Shown: piece by piece, positions 18,348 through 30,759 of the stretch
How positions within the stretch are numbered: position 1 is the first letter of the stretch
Layout of the letters: each line of letters begins with the position of its first letter
Source: Acheta domesticus
Lineage: Eukaryota; Arthropoda; Insecta; Orthoptera; Gryllidae
NCBI GenBank assembly: GCA_031308135.1
Contig: JAHLJT010009419.1
Span: 183,412,856-183,476,855, forward strand
Direction of reading: 5' to 3'
Length of the DNA stretch: 64,000 nucleotides
Program-made: the position numbers and the translations under genes
The notes under the pieces: generated by a model
What the model was told of the DNA's origin: nothing
Databases searched by the model: none
Seen by the model: the letters and a program-made list of their open reading frames with translations, nothing else

Positions 18348-20282
18348 CTAATCACAGGAGTAATTGGTGGATAGCAATTGAAAACACGAAATAATGAATC
18401 AACCAGTCTTTCTTGCAAAGCTAGTTTATCTCTTCATTTGTATTATTTATGTAGTATAGATACGTTTTGCGACCATCACTCTTTACCAGTCTTTAACAAA
18501 AGAATTTTCAAAGCCTCTAGACTTGCGTATTCGCATAGTAAGTGCAGAAACTGCGTCTTTGACATACCATTGCAATGGTGACGGACGAGGGCAGAGAGAC
18601 ATTGGTTTCAGTACGAACGTATATAATGGAAACTTGGAATTCATAGAATCATTTGCAAAATGCGAAACACCAGTCGTGTTGATTCACATCTTTGCAATGT
18701 TTTCTTTCTTTGTTGTAGCTGGTGTGTTATTTACTATTCGGTATTCGTTCCGTAAAAAAGCATCTTTGGCGTACGTATACCGCAAAGTAACTTTGCAATC
18801 AGTAAACAGAGAACGCAGAGTAAAGTCATATTTCCATGTCCGAGTAATAAAAAGAGTATTTGATGAAGTGACGAATTGCACATTCACTATATAAATATTA
18901 ATATTTGTTGACAAACGCCTGTCCAAAGTGCGCACGTGCGAATGTCAGTCATACCCCGCCTAAGGGCCTATTCGTCATCGATTGTGTACAACACGAAACA
19001 ATGCGATGTTGAGACCCAAAACCTGGTTTTCGAGACCGAAGACCTCGAGTTTTGATTCTCATGCTGTAATTTACAAAATGGGTGACCTTTCGACACTTTC
19101 TATTACATTTTTGAGTTTCGGCTCTTCAGAAAACCAACTACCCCGTAGTAAACGTGCGGCATGGAAGTATCTCGAATTCTATGAAACACACTTTGCTGAC
19201 ATTTCCTTTTAAACTATATTTTAAGAAAAAATAACGAAAAATCGTAGAAAATAATTTTTTGGCCATAACCATTGGTCATTTTTAATACGGTGAAACTGAG
19301 GTTTCTACAATATTTTTATTTTGTTTATTTCTGGACATTTATAAAAGTTTGCGTTATGTCCCCTTTTTAACTAGAAAAAGTGAAAAAAGTAAAGAATTGT
19401 GTAAATAAAACTAAGTGAAAACAAATAGCACATAAAATAATAGCTTTTACTATACGTGTGTTTAAGAGTAAGTAAAACATCAGGAAGGAAATGGATATGG
19501 AAAAATAACTTTAAAGCAACTTTTGCCAAAGTGGTCATTTTTATTGTCTTCGTAAGCTGAAAAATCATATCTTCAGTTCTGTGTAAGAACACTCTGAATC
19601 TTTGTTATAACCTAGATATAGGGTTGGTGAATGAACCAAAATTATTGTAATCATGAAAGACGAATTGAATCTAGCTAGTGGTTCTCACGTTATGATGTGA
19701 CCTTTGTTTTTTTTTCTGTGCAAAAGACAGTTATCCCTCAAAAGATGTGTTCAATATTTTTTCTTAATGTTTTCGTGTTGGTTAGAGACGTGTAGATACA
19801 ACATGAAAAGAATTATGAAACAATAATTTTAAAAAATTGGAGTATGATTACCGTAATACGTATTGAAGGGGAAAGAGGAGGGAAACTAAGGGTGCTTGCG
19901 CGGGCATGCTAATCGTATTATGAAAAAAACAGACTGGTGTATAGGAATGTGTTAGTAAAAGACAATTTAATAGTTATGTAAATTCATGGAATTCAGCGAT
20001 CAGCATGTAGCATTATGAACGCTCGTCTCTGGCTTTGTGTGAAATCGAGTCTTGTTTACTTGAGGTAATTCAAGTTGTGGTGTTAATTAGAAATATTTCT
20101 TTTCTATACGTAACGTATCATTCTAATACAAATGACAGGGAGCGTGAGTTCCAAACATATTTACAAGAACCTTAATGATTATTAATCTGTGTAGCATTTA
20201 TTAGCGAAAAAACTAATTATTAAGGATCCAAGAGCTATCAACCACAAAGGGTTGTTGTCCCATTAGAATAGTGAATTAATTT
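18348..20282. other. Unassigned AT-rich DNA
   Basis: The longest frame, 18523-18894 (123 codons, plus), has a hydrophobic stretch and an Arg/Lys-rich end but no recognised family. I see no RNA gene or paired element ends. Confidence 0.45.
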
Positions 20283-20650
20283 ATCACGGGAGGTGACGGT
20301 GTTTCCCCAGCGCTCGGTGGCGAGATCCGACTCCGACCTATTCGTCGACTTGCAGGGAATATTCTCCTCAAGGTATTTCCGTCCAGTGGGGGTAACGCTC
20401 CTGTCGGTTCAAGCTCCAGTCTCCCGACTGGTCTCCCGACTTGTGCGGTAGAGTTGTGCCTGTGAGTGTATAAGTGGAGAGAAAAGGACAAGGAAGGGGA
20501 AGGAAACATCGCGCGCGGTGCGTGGCCCGTTTGTTAGGGTACTACTCCTGCATTCGTCTGGTGTTGATCGGAGAAACCACGGAAAACTACCGATCATAAC
20601 AGCCGGGCGCTGAGATTCTCCTCCAGACAGCGGCTGAATTTCACCTAGCT
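20283..20650 (-). mobile_element. SINE family B, copy 3
   Basis: The reverse complement carries the family-B body in order: GAATTTC region, CTGTTATGATCGGTAGTTTT, AACAAACGGGCCACGCACC, GCGCGCGATG, CGGGAGACCAGTCGGGAGAC and a degenerate 3' block near GTCGGAGTCGGATCTCGCC. The tRNA head is missing; the copy breaks off at 20650, where CAGCGGTCCCCAACC begins. Confidence 0.7.
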
Positions 20651-20767
20651 CAGCGGTCCCCAACCTTTTTGCATTTAAGTGCACATACTAATGCCAATAA
20701 GGCGGCGGGCGCCATTAATTTTTACTTTCCCGTATACGTACGTATACACGGAGTGATATACGTAGTA

Positions 20768-23080
20768 TAGGGAAAGTTATGTAATGTTGCGCGAAAAAAT
20801 GGCCAATTTTCGGCGGAAAAATATTAATTGCCGGGCCGTGAAAACGAAAAAGTGGATAAAACCATTTGCTAAATTAAGAAAAAAAAATCCTCTATCTCGT
20901 GGTGTGGTCAAAATCCATGATTTGTTGCTTCTTTATACTTAAAAATCGATTGACGGCATTCCGTCAGTCTGTCCGTCTGTGGTCAACGCTAGCGCCTAAA
21001 CCTTTCGGTCGATTTTCTTCAAAATTGATATTCCCCAGTCGATCTGATTCTAGTCGAAGCTTTGTGATTTTGAAAAAGATTCTTTAAAATTTGGGGGTAC
21101 TTTATATGAAGCCCCCCGGGGATTTTCAACATTTTCTCAAAAACGGCTCCAAATTTTTTCTTTAAATTTCTTGTATGAATAGAGGAAAATACACTTTTTA
21201 ACATGGCATAGGTCCGATTTTCACGTACAGCTCTGAATTTTCGAAAATTGTGAAAGTTTGAATTTTTTTCGGCGTCTTTCTCCAACTACAAAATTGAAGA
21301 TAGAGATTTTTTCTTCAAATAAAATTTGTTCTGCATATTGAGTTCTTTAATAAAGGTCATGCAAATGTTTTCACAATTTTGGTAGTTTTCGTGCAATATT
21401 GCGTGCAATATGTGCAATTTTAAAAAAATACAAAAACAAAATTTTCTCAAAAACGGCTCCAAATTTTTTCTTTAAGCTTTTGGTAGGGATAGTGGTAAAT
21501 GTACTCTATCAATGACATAAAAGCCATTTTGGTCTCTCGGTTGGTTTTTTCAAAAATTACCAAAATGTAAATTTTTTTACTTGTCTCTCACGTCGTTAAT
21601 ATTTACATTATCGGCGATTTTTTTTACATTATTATATTTACGAGTATATATGCTTTAAATAATGTCAAGTAAAGTTTCTCGAAAACACTACCGTTTTCTG
21701 TGAAAAGTAGCTCAAATTTCGGCATTTTCAGAAATGCTCAAACGTCATTTTCTTGTATATGGCTGCAATTTTTTTCTTGAAACTTTTGTAACGGATAGTG
21801 CTAATTACACTCATTAGTATAGCGTGAAGTTTATTTTGAGTTGTTTTTTGTTTTTTTCAAAAATTATATAAATGTAAATTTTTTGAAAGATCTCTCACAT
21901 CTTTAATATGCACATTATCCGCAATTTGTAAAGATGATTATATTTGTGAGTGTAAGTGTTTCAAATAACTTCAAAAAAAGTATTTTGAAAACTCAAAAAT
22001 TTTCTGTGAAAATGAGCTTCAAATTTCGCATTTTTAGTAGTGCTAAAACGCCATTTTCTCTTAAACGGCACATAATTTTTAGAAGAAAATTGCCATTTAC
22101 GGCTAGGTTTTTGTGTTCTTTAATATTCTAAAATTAATGTTTCTGTTCTACCAATAGGAAACCGAAAAATTAAGAAAATGACAAAAAAATGTACTTTTGG
22201 CGATGATAGATGGTAGGTGGCAAGAAAGAGTATGTTGCAATTCCGAATAGCTAGCGAAGACCCAGGAAAATAGAAAACTAATACGGGAAAGTCTGTGCCA
22301 TTCTGTTTCTGTTTTTTGACAAATAAATAAATAAAATAAATACGGTCATGCTTAATTTTTTCAAAATACGAGTAGTTTTTCTTTAATTTTGTGACAAACG
22401 TAATAGGCCGCTGTAAATTTACTGCGCTTCGGACAGCTGGATGCGTCGTAAATTAGAATGTGCAATTTTGTATATTATTTTTTTTCTTCGTTTCTTACAT
22501 TCGAACTTTGTTATAGACTTACACATTAATATTTTAGAAATTGTTTATTTTGAAATATTTGAAATAAGTAAAAAGAATTAATAGCTCTCAGAGTAGCGAC
22601 AATGCAGGATCAGCAACAATGGAATTCACTTTGCGCTCGCGAATATCTGTGAATTAGTGTCACTGTTGTGACCTAATGGAGCTGTATGAAAAGGAGTTAT
22701 AATTGTCTAATTTATGTTGATATTTGCAGGCAAATATTTAGTTTTGCACCAAATGCTGTACCATGTGTAGTGAGTAAAGAATTTGTTGCATGGTTTTAAA
22801 ATACTCTTCCCTAATCATGGCCCAATGGAAGGCATTTCTATATTTCCAGGGTATCAGGCTTCTTTTTCCAATACAGGGTTACAAAACTTTTGCATTCTAT
22901 TTTTTGTGAAGTTGTAGAATTCACATAGTTCTGACAACACTGCAATGGAAATAGTGAGTTCCAAGCGAAGATGTTAGTAGCGCATAAAGTGCAATATTAC
23001 AGTACTACTTAGCTGTTTCCTCTAATACGGGAAAGTAAGTGCTGTTGTAGCACCACTAGTTTAAAGGTACATTTACAGTT
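20768..23080 (+). repeat. Dispersed family C, copy 1, with 306-310-bp internal units
   Basis: It starts GGGAAAGTTATGTAATG and ends GGGAAAGTAAGTGCTGTTG, blocks also found at the ends of other family-C copies (32040, 59055, and minus strand 45495). Shared internal phrases are CTGTCCGTCTGTGG, AACGCTAGCGCC and AAAATTGATATTCCCCAG. A phrase like ATTTTCTCAAAAACGGCTCC recurs at 21131, 21441, 21747 and 22053, which gives spacings of 310, 306 and 306 bp and explains why this copy is longer than the others. There is no coding capacity and the class is unknown. The stretch 22350-23030 is less certain. Confidence 0.65.
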
Positions 23081-24868
23081 GGACATTGGCAATAATACAC
23101 AAAATGTGCAAAACCAATGTTTAATTAAAAATATACAATTAAAACATCAAAATCGTTGCTTATATTTTTAAGTAAAATAAACTGGCAATATTTATTAACA
23201 TTGATGACGCGATAATCGTTAGTGAATATCACACATGTTTACATAAAAGAATACGGGTCTTTGCTGCCAAAATAAACGTTCAATCAAAAATCAAACACCT
23301 CTCCAAAAGGTACCTGTAAATATACCTGTACAAATCGGTCAGCATTCGAACCCGAACCCTAGGACCTTTCAGGCAGAGACAACAGCAGCGTGTAGAGGCG
23401 GTCCGCTGTGTGGTGATTCGTCTGGGCGGTGAGAGGCATTTCTACAAACATGTGCAGTATTTATTTCTCGTGAAAAAATTACGCGAAAACTTGAAGGCAT
23501 GCAATATTTGCGTGGTAATATTAAACTACGGAGCGAGAGATGTATCCATATCAGAAGCAAACTTCGAGCTCGCATTCTGCATGATCAATTGATAATAATA
23601 GGATGGATGGCGTTCGAATGAAATCTGCTGTAAGGGAAATATTTTCAGTAAAGGTCACGTTGGTGGGGAGATGTGCCGTTTTGATGATTTATGTCTGCCC
23701 TTTTGTCCGCGTGGAGAATATCCCTCGTATCCAGCGTGATTAACCCCAATATATAGAGAAATTATTGGCACATCTAGATTGGGTGATGGATTGTCCAAAT
23801 GTTGCCATTCAAAGGGAAGTATTGTACTATTTACGAAGTATGTTACTATGTTAATTTGTATGGTATGGAATTGGTCAATCATTTCAGCAATTTAAATGAG
23901 GCGCCTTTAATTGTGGATTTTCTACCGTCGAACAGTTTGTGATATTAACCATAGATATATTATCGTTTATTATTGCAGTATTATGTTTACCATTGTAATC
24001 AAGTTTACATTTTATACATTTCAGTTACCAAACTTATTTCTGCTACTAGTAATCAAACCTAATAAACAATTTACGAATTTTCCTTGTAAAGAAATCTTAA
24101 CTACATTGAAGGCGAGACATCTTTAGAAAACTAGTTCTCTGATAAAAGCCTATTTTGTTTAAATTTCACCTTTTCTTATTACTTAAGTTTCTGTATCGGT
24201 CGTTAACTTCGACATCATTTCTAGTACATTAGGGGATCCACAACGTTCCCCACAACAAGTGTTAACTTTTTTAGTTGACACTGCCCCTCTGCCTAAATTC
24301 GTCTCTTTACGAGTTGGTGCTTTTCGATGCCTTATATCTGGATGGAGAGGAATGATTAATTCTAACACAAGATTGGATAGAAATAATTTGTTATAATGGT
24401 TTGTGGTGTTTCGTTATTTATGATGAGATTCATGGTACCTTTAGAGGAAATTTAAAAATGTTTAAAATCAGCCTGGCACATTGTTTCAATAAGAGCGATT
24501 TTATAACAAAGTTGTTCCTTTGTTCCCCAATCGCTTAAAACTTCTTGATACTGTATTATTTCTTTATTCATCGAAAAATGTATAATCTTAAAAGATGTCT
24601 CATGTCTACAAAACATTTATTGTAGAAGGTAAGGAAAATACAATCTTGGCACAAATTGTGTATTTTCGTTAATGTTTAAATATACTACCTGTGAGCCAAC
24701 GACATACGAATGTGTAAACACGACTTCATAATCAAAGGCTCCGCCGCGTGCAGAACCTTCGTGGCGCAAAAGGAAAACAGCTTAAAGAGCGCTCTCACAC
24801 GAGCCTGAATTTCGTGCCGTGGAGGCCATCCCCAAAAGCAGCTCTGTTGTGTTCTCTCTCCGAATGAC
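23081..24868. other. Unassigned AT-rich DNA
   Basis: No gene, RNA or transposon structure could be supported. Short frames at 23655-23882 (minus), 23911-24126 (plus) and 24183-24368 (minus) show no domains. Confidence 0.45.
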
Positions 24869-24869
24869 A

Positions 24870-25760
24870 CAAGACGAGCGCATTGCTGCGCGCGCAGGCA
24901 GGCCGACAGACAGCCGTTCGTCTCCCCCGCGCTGCCGCTGGGTGGCTCGCTGCGCCGCGCGCAGCCGCCGCCGCCGCCGCCGCCCACGCGCCCATTGGCC
25001 GTCGGAGGGGGGAGGGGCGGCGGCGCGTGGTGGTGGGGGGAGCAGCGAGGCGGCGCGGCGCGGCGTCCCCCCAGCGACGAGCCCAGCGCAGACGGTGGGG
25101 CCTCGCGGGTTCGCTGCGTCATGCCATCGGGCTCTTGCGCCGTCTACTGGATACCGTCGCCCGCCGCCGCCGCCGCCGTCGCCGCCGCCGCTGCCGCAGC
25201 CGCGCCCGTCGTTGTGACGCCGTCCCCGTCCACGCCGCCACCGCCGCCGCCGCTACCGCACGCTTCCGCCGTCGCGGCCGCCGCCGCCGCGTTGTCGTCC
25301 GCCGCCGCCGCCGCCTGCTCGTCCGCGCCCAGTGCGTCCGCGCTCGCCGCCGTCGCCGCCGCCGCCGCCGCGGCCGCCTCGCCCGCCGCCGGGCCGACCT
25401 GGTGGTGGCCTGCGGGGTGCGTCTTCTGCTTCGGAGGCCCGCATGTCGTCAGGTGTTGGACGCCCGCGCCGTCTGCAGCCGCCTTCGCCCCGGCTCAGTT
25501 GCTCGCTGCGCCTCGCGCTCCCCGACCTGTGCACGCCACGGACATGGAGACCAGGTACTTCACCAAGCGTTTTCTACGTCCGTCCTCTCGTGCCTTTGCC
25601 TTTCACAGCGGGCTGTGGGGCGAGCGCGGTTGGCTGGGAGCTCTGCCCACACGCGCCGTCACGGGCTGCGCGCCGCGCCGCGTCCTGTGTAACAGCTGCG
25701 TCCGCTCGTGTCAGTGTGCGTGTCTGTTGCGGCCGTTTCCATCTTGCATGTGTTAGTGCT
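24870..25760 (+). promoter_or_regulatory. GC/CpG-rich island 2 with GCC/GCG triplet runs
   Basis: A sharply bounded island of about 850 bp rich in CpG and GCC repeats. Long frames (24883-25692, 24995-25756) read poly-Ala, poly-Arg or poly-Pro depending on frame, the sign of triplet repeats rather than selected protein. Near the 3' edge, ATGGAGACCAG at 25544 is followed by GTACTT, so a first exon with a four-codon start and a splice donor is possible. No downstream exon could be tied to it. Most likely a promoter or 5' UTR. Confidence 0.5.
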
Positions 25761-26876
25761 GGCGGAGCATGAATGCCCAGTAATTGCTAGGAGAATTGAT
25801 GCGATGCTGTAGTTATCAGTATGTGTGACTCCCAGTCCATCGGTTATGTGTGATACTACATGATTTGTAACTGAGGTTTCAGTAAATATATTACGAGAGA
25901 AGCCAGTTGATCGGGCTTTCCAGAGTAGTTACGTAATGCACGTCAAAATAAATAACATTTCACTTGCGAAGAAACGTCATGAGTCACCTAACCTTGCGTG
26001 CACTTTTTTAGAAAGGAGTGTATCGATTCTCTGGTATCTGTTTCCAAAGTTTCGTGCTGTAGAATAGTAGATACTTTTCTTAAGAGTTGGGTGGGGTCTT
26101 TCTATAATTTTTCCATTAGCTCTACAGCATACTAGTCTTTCAGTCATTAGCACAAAAGCTAATTGTCTGACGTTACGTCTGACGAGTTGTAGTTTGTTAC
26201 CAACGACTGGCACTGTTCCAACCCCACCCTTCGGTGTTTGCTACCGTTCTTTCTTCTCCGCCATTGTGCGTAATACGTTTCAGTGTAAGAATGTGAGAAC
26301 TTCACTCGGGTTATCTAATTGTACACATGATGTTTCTCAATTACTCTGTGTATGTCCTAAACGTAATTGTGGTTCTTTGTATTTGGCCTTCAACTTACCA
26401 TTCTTTATTCATATCAATTGAACATACGAATTATTTTAACCTATTCCAATTCATAAAAAACTTGTAAAATATTTATGTTTTGAACTGACGTTCTTGCACA
26501 ATTACAAAAGTTTTTCTTGCAAAATATTCATTGTTGTTTAATTTCTAATATGCGTGATTTAAAAATAGTTCTGTCAACAGGCTTGCCAGTTTCATTTTTA
26601 TCGCACTTGAATTCAGTTCGGTAGTTCGCGTTAAAAAGAAGCCTAGTTCAGAATTAAGCTTTCTGAGTAAAATAAATGTTTTGGTCTGAGGTTAAATTTC
26701 AGTTTTCCGGAAATTAGCTGGCAGATAAGTCACTTTTATTGTTGCCTTGTGTGTGTTTCATTAATGCGTGGTAAACGATCTGTCATGACATTCCATGTGT
26801 GATCTCGTTAGCAATTTTGGTAAAAGTGAATTTTCAAGATCTGATGAACTTACATCTGTAGCAATTTCGCCTCACT
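25761..26876. other. Unassigned AT-rich DNA
   Basis: No supported gene. Frames 25977-26213 (minus) and 26194-26421 (plus) have no recognised motifs. Confidence 0.45.
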
Positions 26877-27630
26877 CTTCCTGGCTCGTCATCCCCCTTC
26901 CCTTTATATCCATGTATGTCTCCCCCGCCCCTCTTGTCTAACGACCCCTCTGTCTGCGCCCGCCCCCTTGCCTTCCCCCTCCCCCTTGCCTTCCCCCGCC
27001 GGCTGCATCCTTCCTGTTCTCCATCCCTCTGCCTCAGCCTTGTCCCCTGCGCGAGTACTGCCCCGTTTCTGCGTTCGTCTCCGAGTTGGATCGTCAGTTC
27101 CATGCATGTCACTCCTCAGAAATCATTCTGAAAATAGATTGCTGATTATCCACCAATCGTGAATCTCGCTCCTGTAAATGTAACTTTTTCTTTGTCCTAG
27201 TTCGTCTTGCATTACTTTCAATGCGTCAAGTATCTCTCCTCTCCTCTCCTCTCTCTCTCTCCCGTCTCACCCCCACACCCGTTGTCTGTCTCCCCTCTCG
27301 CCCGCTCTGTCTCCCCACTCGCCCGCTCTGTCTCCCCACTCGCCCGCTCTGACTCCCCTCTCGCCCGCTCTGTCTCCCCTCTCGCCCGCTCTGTCTCCCC
27401 TCTCGCCCGCTCTGTCTCCCCTCTCGCCCGCTCTGTCTCCCCTCTCGCCCGCTGTCTCCCCACTCGCCCGCTCTATCTTCCTCTCGCTCGCTCTCTCTTC
27501 CCTCTCGCCCGCTCTATCTTCCCTCTCTATCTCCCCCTCTGGCACGCTCGCTCTCCCCGTCTCCCCCTTTCTCCTCCACTCTCCCACTCTTTCTCCCCCA
27601 TCTCTCTGCCCCCTCTCCCTCTCCTGAAAA
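26877..27630. repeat. Long pyrimidine-rich tract
   Basis: The plus strand is strongly enriched in C and T for about 750 bp. This keeps frames open on both strands (Pro/Ser/Leu on plus, Arg/Glu/Gly on minus). Such strand asymmetry can form triplex DNA and contains many GA/CT dinucleotides. Confidence 0.75.
27286..27470. repeat. 21-bp minisatellite
   Basis: GCCCGC recurs at 27300, 27321, 27342, 27363, 27384, 27405, 27426 and 27447, exactly 21 bp apart, then at 27465 after an 18-bp unit. The unit is about CTCTGTCTCCCCTCTCGCCCG. Because 21 is a multiple of three, a seven-residue repeat frame appears; I do not consider it a protein. Confidence 0.9.
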
Positions 27631-29917
27631 TGACGCTATAAGCCTCGCAATGTTAACACTATCTGTTAGAGATCTGTTGAAGCCTTTTTATCTTCTCTTG
27701 TTGATATATTTTCATCTTCCCCTTTTTTCTTTGTGATTACATCTGATCTCGAGCCATTTTTCTTGATCGTTTGCCAAGTTTCATTCTTCTTTCATAATTC
27801 TTAATTTACTTCTTCTAATTCTCATTCACTTTCCTTCCTAAGACTCAAATCACTACGATCGTTTTACTCTCCACTCCCAGTCTGATCTCTCTTTCCTTCC
27901 ACCTATTCATAGACCCACCCTTTCTATTGTTAATTTACCTTTCAATTCGACTATAATATCATTTCTCTTTTGATCTACCATAACTACACTTTCACCTACT
28001 TTACATTGATCACGTCTTGTGATAGCAATCCGTGATTGTTTGCACCTTTGGGTGATAAGCAGACGCTGATCCTAGTCTAATCTCTTTCGCTTATAATAGG
28101 TATTCCTTGGAATTTCCCGAGTTTGTATTGTTTCATAATGCTCTCTCTATTTCATCAATAGCTTCCTTCCTTCCTTCCTTCCCTCTTCCTCTCCCTCTCT
28201 CATCCATACCCTGTGGATGTGTGCAATCTTGTGAGAACGGCCCTCTAACACATTCTGTTCTTGAAACCTTGAGTTAGTTTGCTTACTTCTCCCTACCTCT
28301 ATATTTCGCCCGCACACTCTCGTGTACCTTCCCGTGCACGCCCATTCACTCTTGTACACCTTTGTCCTGGGACCCTACGTCTGAAGCCTCCCTTGTACTC
28401 CACTTCTCTTGTATGCCCGCATTTCCGCTGGAAGCTGTTGCAGGAGCACGATGCTGAGGCTAAGACTCTTACAGAACAACCTCTTCAGATCACTCTATGT
28501 AGGTTTTTTCTCTCGCTAGTTTCTCTGTCGTTCCACCTTTCATTAGATTTAACATCCCTTATTTTGAGTGGCCTTTCCTTGTCGCGATTTGCCTTCTGGC
28601 TGTTCTCAACCATCCTGACTAGACATATGTTAAGGAATTAGACCAACGTCTTATTCCCCTTCCTTTCTGCTACATTTTCTTCCGGGTCCATTGCCCTTCT
28701 TCCCCAAACTATACGTAATGCATGCTACCAAAGGAGGAAGTGAAGTGAAGGAGTGGTGAGCAATGTATTAGTTGAACTGTTCAATTTCCGGTTAACCGTT
28801 GTCTCTGTCGCTGTGCTGTGCCAGACCGTTGCTGTCGACTTTTGTCCGCTTTGTCACTCTGTTCACTCCCCTCTACGCTCCCTTTTCATCTCTCTCTTCA
28901 TACATCCCATTCAATGCCGCTCTCTGTCCAGCATTCTTTCTGTCCTGAAATTTTAGCCAGAGCCCGCCTTGCTTCATTATTTTCTCCAACAGTCGCTTAA
29001 CTGCCTTCCTCCACCTCCACATGTTAATGTAAGTGTATATAACAGGTTCACATCGTTTCATCTCCTGGGCAGTGTGAAAAGCAATACTTCAACTTTTAAC
29101 AAAAATATTAAACTTGATTTATGGATAAGATTGTCGGTGAGTAATATTCTCTGTATTCCAGGGGTAATGAAAATGTAACAAAATGTAGAGAGAAGATTCA
29201 TCTTTGGAGGGCTGAAATCATGCGATTTAATTTTTCTGTTAATGGACCCGCTAAAAAGATTTTTGAATAGGGATTTGTTATCTTTACTCGACGTAAAATG
29301 ATATTTCCTTTCAAACAACTGCCTTTAAAGACATGTGAAGAATGAACTGCAAATTGAATTTCAAAAAATGCTTTTTTGTCATTTTTAGGTTTAGGCCATT
29401 AGATGTGTAATTTTTTTTCTAAAAATAAGATAAACTGAAAGATGTACAACATACAGACGAAATTATTTTTCTCTTTACGTAAATTCAGATTTAAGATCAG
29501 ATTCACCGGGGTAAGTGTCTCTACTTTGTTCCGATTTGTTCCGATTTTCTTAAGATTGAATTGGCATGTTCATGTAAGAGGCTGTAATTGCATTTTCATG
29601 TAAGAGGATGTTATTGCCACTTTCGTTCGCAGTTATACCCATTGCAATATTGCTTTGATTTAAAATTAAATTACATGAATCTTCGAAAGTGCAACGACGG
29701 TCGTATACATTACTATTAATTGTTTTGTAATTTTAAACGATCGTTACATATTGTAGATAAAGCCCCAGTCAGTCACGTGTTGTTATTTTGACATGAATAT
29801 GACTTTAGGCTGGGAGTCAGTGAAAAATGTGTCAACGTTTTATCGACACCAAAAAGTGTAACACTAATTACACTTTTGACTATTACGTACCTTTATTTTA
29901 CACTAATGATGAAGAAA
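27631..29917. other. Unassigned DNA, pyrimidine-rich to about 29000
   Basis: It holds (CTTC)n at about 28164-28184 and a further C/T-rich stretch. A 27-bp near-duplication with TTCATGTAAGAGG lies at about 29569-29620. No gene recognised; the 28279-28641 frame is low in complexity. Confidence 0.45.
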
Positions 29918-30135
29918 GGAAAAGCGATTTTTCTGGTTTTCTATAGGTTTTTTTTTTTTTTTGGTCTCGAAATCATCAATCTTTTTTGGGGGAGGGGTAG
30001 CCGCATTTTTCACCCTCTCTCTTCACTAATGCTACAAAGAAACTAATTGTGGCTCCCCCTCCCAAATATGAGAGTCCCGTGGTTTCGAAAAAAAAAATAC
30101 AACGAAAACGACAGAAAACCCGGAAAAACTAGAAA
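29918..30135. repeat. Foldback repeat with ~80-bp imperfect arms
   Basis: The left arm (about 29918-30003: GGTTTTCTATAGG, T-run, CTCGAAATCA, GGGGGAGGGGTAGCC) is matched by the reverse complement of about 30048-30135 (GGGTTTTCTGTCG, T-run, TCGAAACCAC, GGGAGGGGGAGCC). The spacer is about 45 bp. It is probably a MITE or foldback element; I could not fix its termini or target duplication. Confidence 0.55.
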
Positions 30136-30758
30136 ATCTACTTACTTGAACTTTTAACAACCAGTAACATCAGCCAGTAACATCGATATCAGAGCAAGTT
30201 GAGTGTAGGTTTTCAAACTCAGCAAAAAACGATAAAATACTACGTTGTAACCCGCCGATTACCCGTCGCTCACAAAATACGCTCGCCCACCCGCCGTTCA
30301 GAATACGCTCACGCTCGTATTCTCGCCTCCCTGGCCCTTTCTCACTTAACACCCATCCACCCACTCCCCCCTCCCACCCTCCGTCACCCATCCACCCCGT
30401 ACCATACGCTCACAGGCCGAGCACCAGTGCTTTTTCGCAATAAAATAGAAGTTTACTAGTAGTTCGTCCAGATAATTTTTCCTGATAAATTACATGAAGT
30501 GCATTTGAAAAAACGATTCAGAAAATTGTAAAGAAGGGTAAACATTCCCTCTTACGTGCGTTGGGTTATAATTCGATTACATTCTAAAGTAAGGTACTTA
30601 TAAACAACACAATTAAAGTTTTATTTTTTAGTTTAACCTATTTCGATCGTATTACGTCCTATTCTGCGTATACGTTCGTCTGGGACTATTATTGCATGAT
30701 ATGTTGACCATTTCGCTAATTAATGGAAACTCTTGACAGAGTGGTTCAGTAATAGCGC
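30136..30758. other. Unassigned DNA
   Basis: No gene recognised. A C-rich patch with CACCCATCCACCC repeats lies at about 30345-30400. Confidence 0.4.
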
Positions 30759-30759
30759 G

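Noticed and set aside
18523..18894. 123-codon frame with a hydrophobic segment
   Set aside because: No homology recognised, no splice context, and AT-rich DNA yields such frames by chance.
20651..20690. hAT end CAGCGGTCCCCAACCTTTTT
   Set aside because: The sequence is typical of a hAT terminus, but no matching second end or 8-bp duplication was found nearby.
24883..25756. Poly-Ala/poly-Arg/poly-Pro frames up to 269 codons in GC island 2
   Set aside because: GCC triplet runs give open frames in several registers on both strands; none shows a domain.
27207..27641. Ser-Pro-Leu-Ala-Arg-Ser-Val heptad-repeat protein
   Set aside because: Arises from the 21-bp minisatellite; the opposite strand is equally open.
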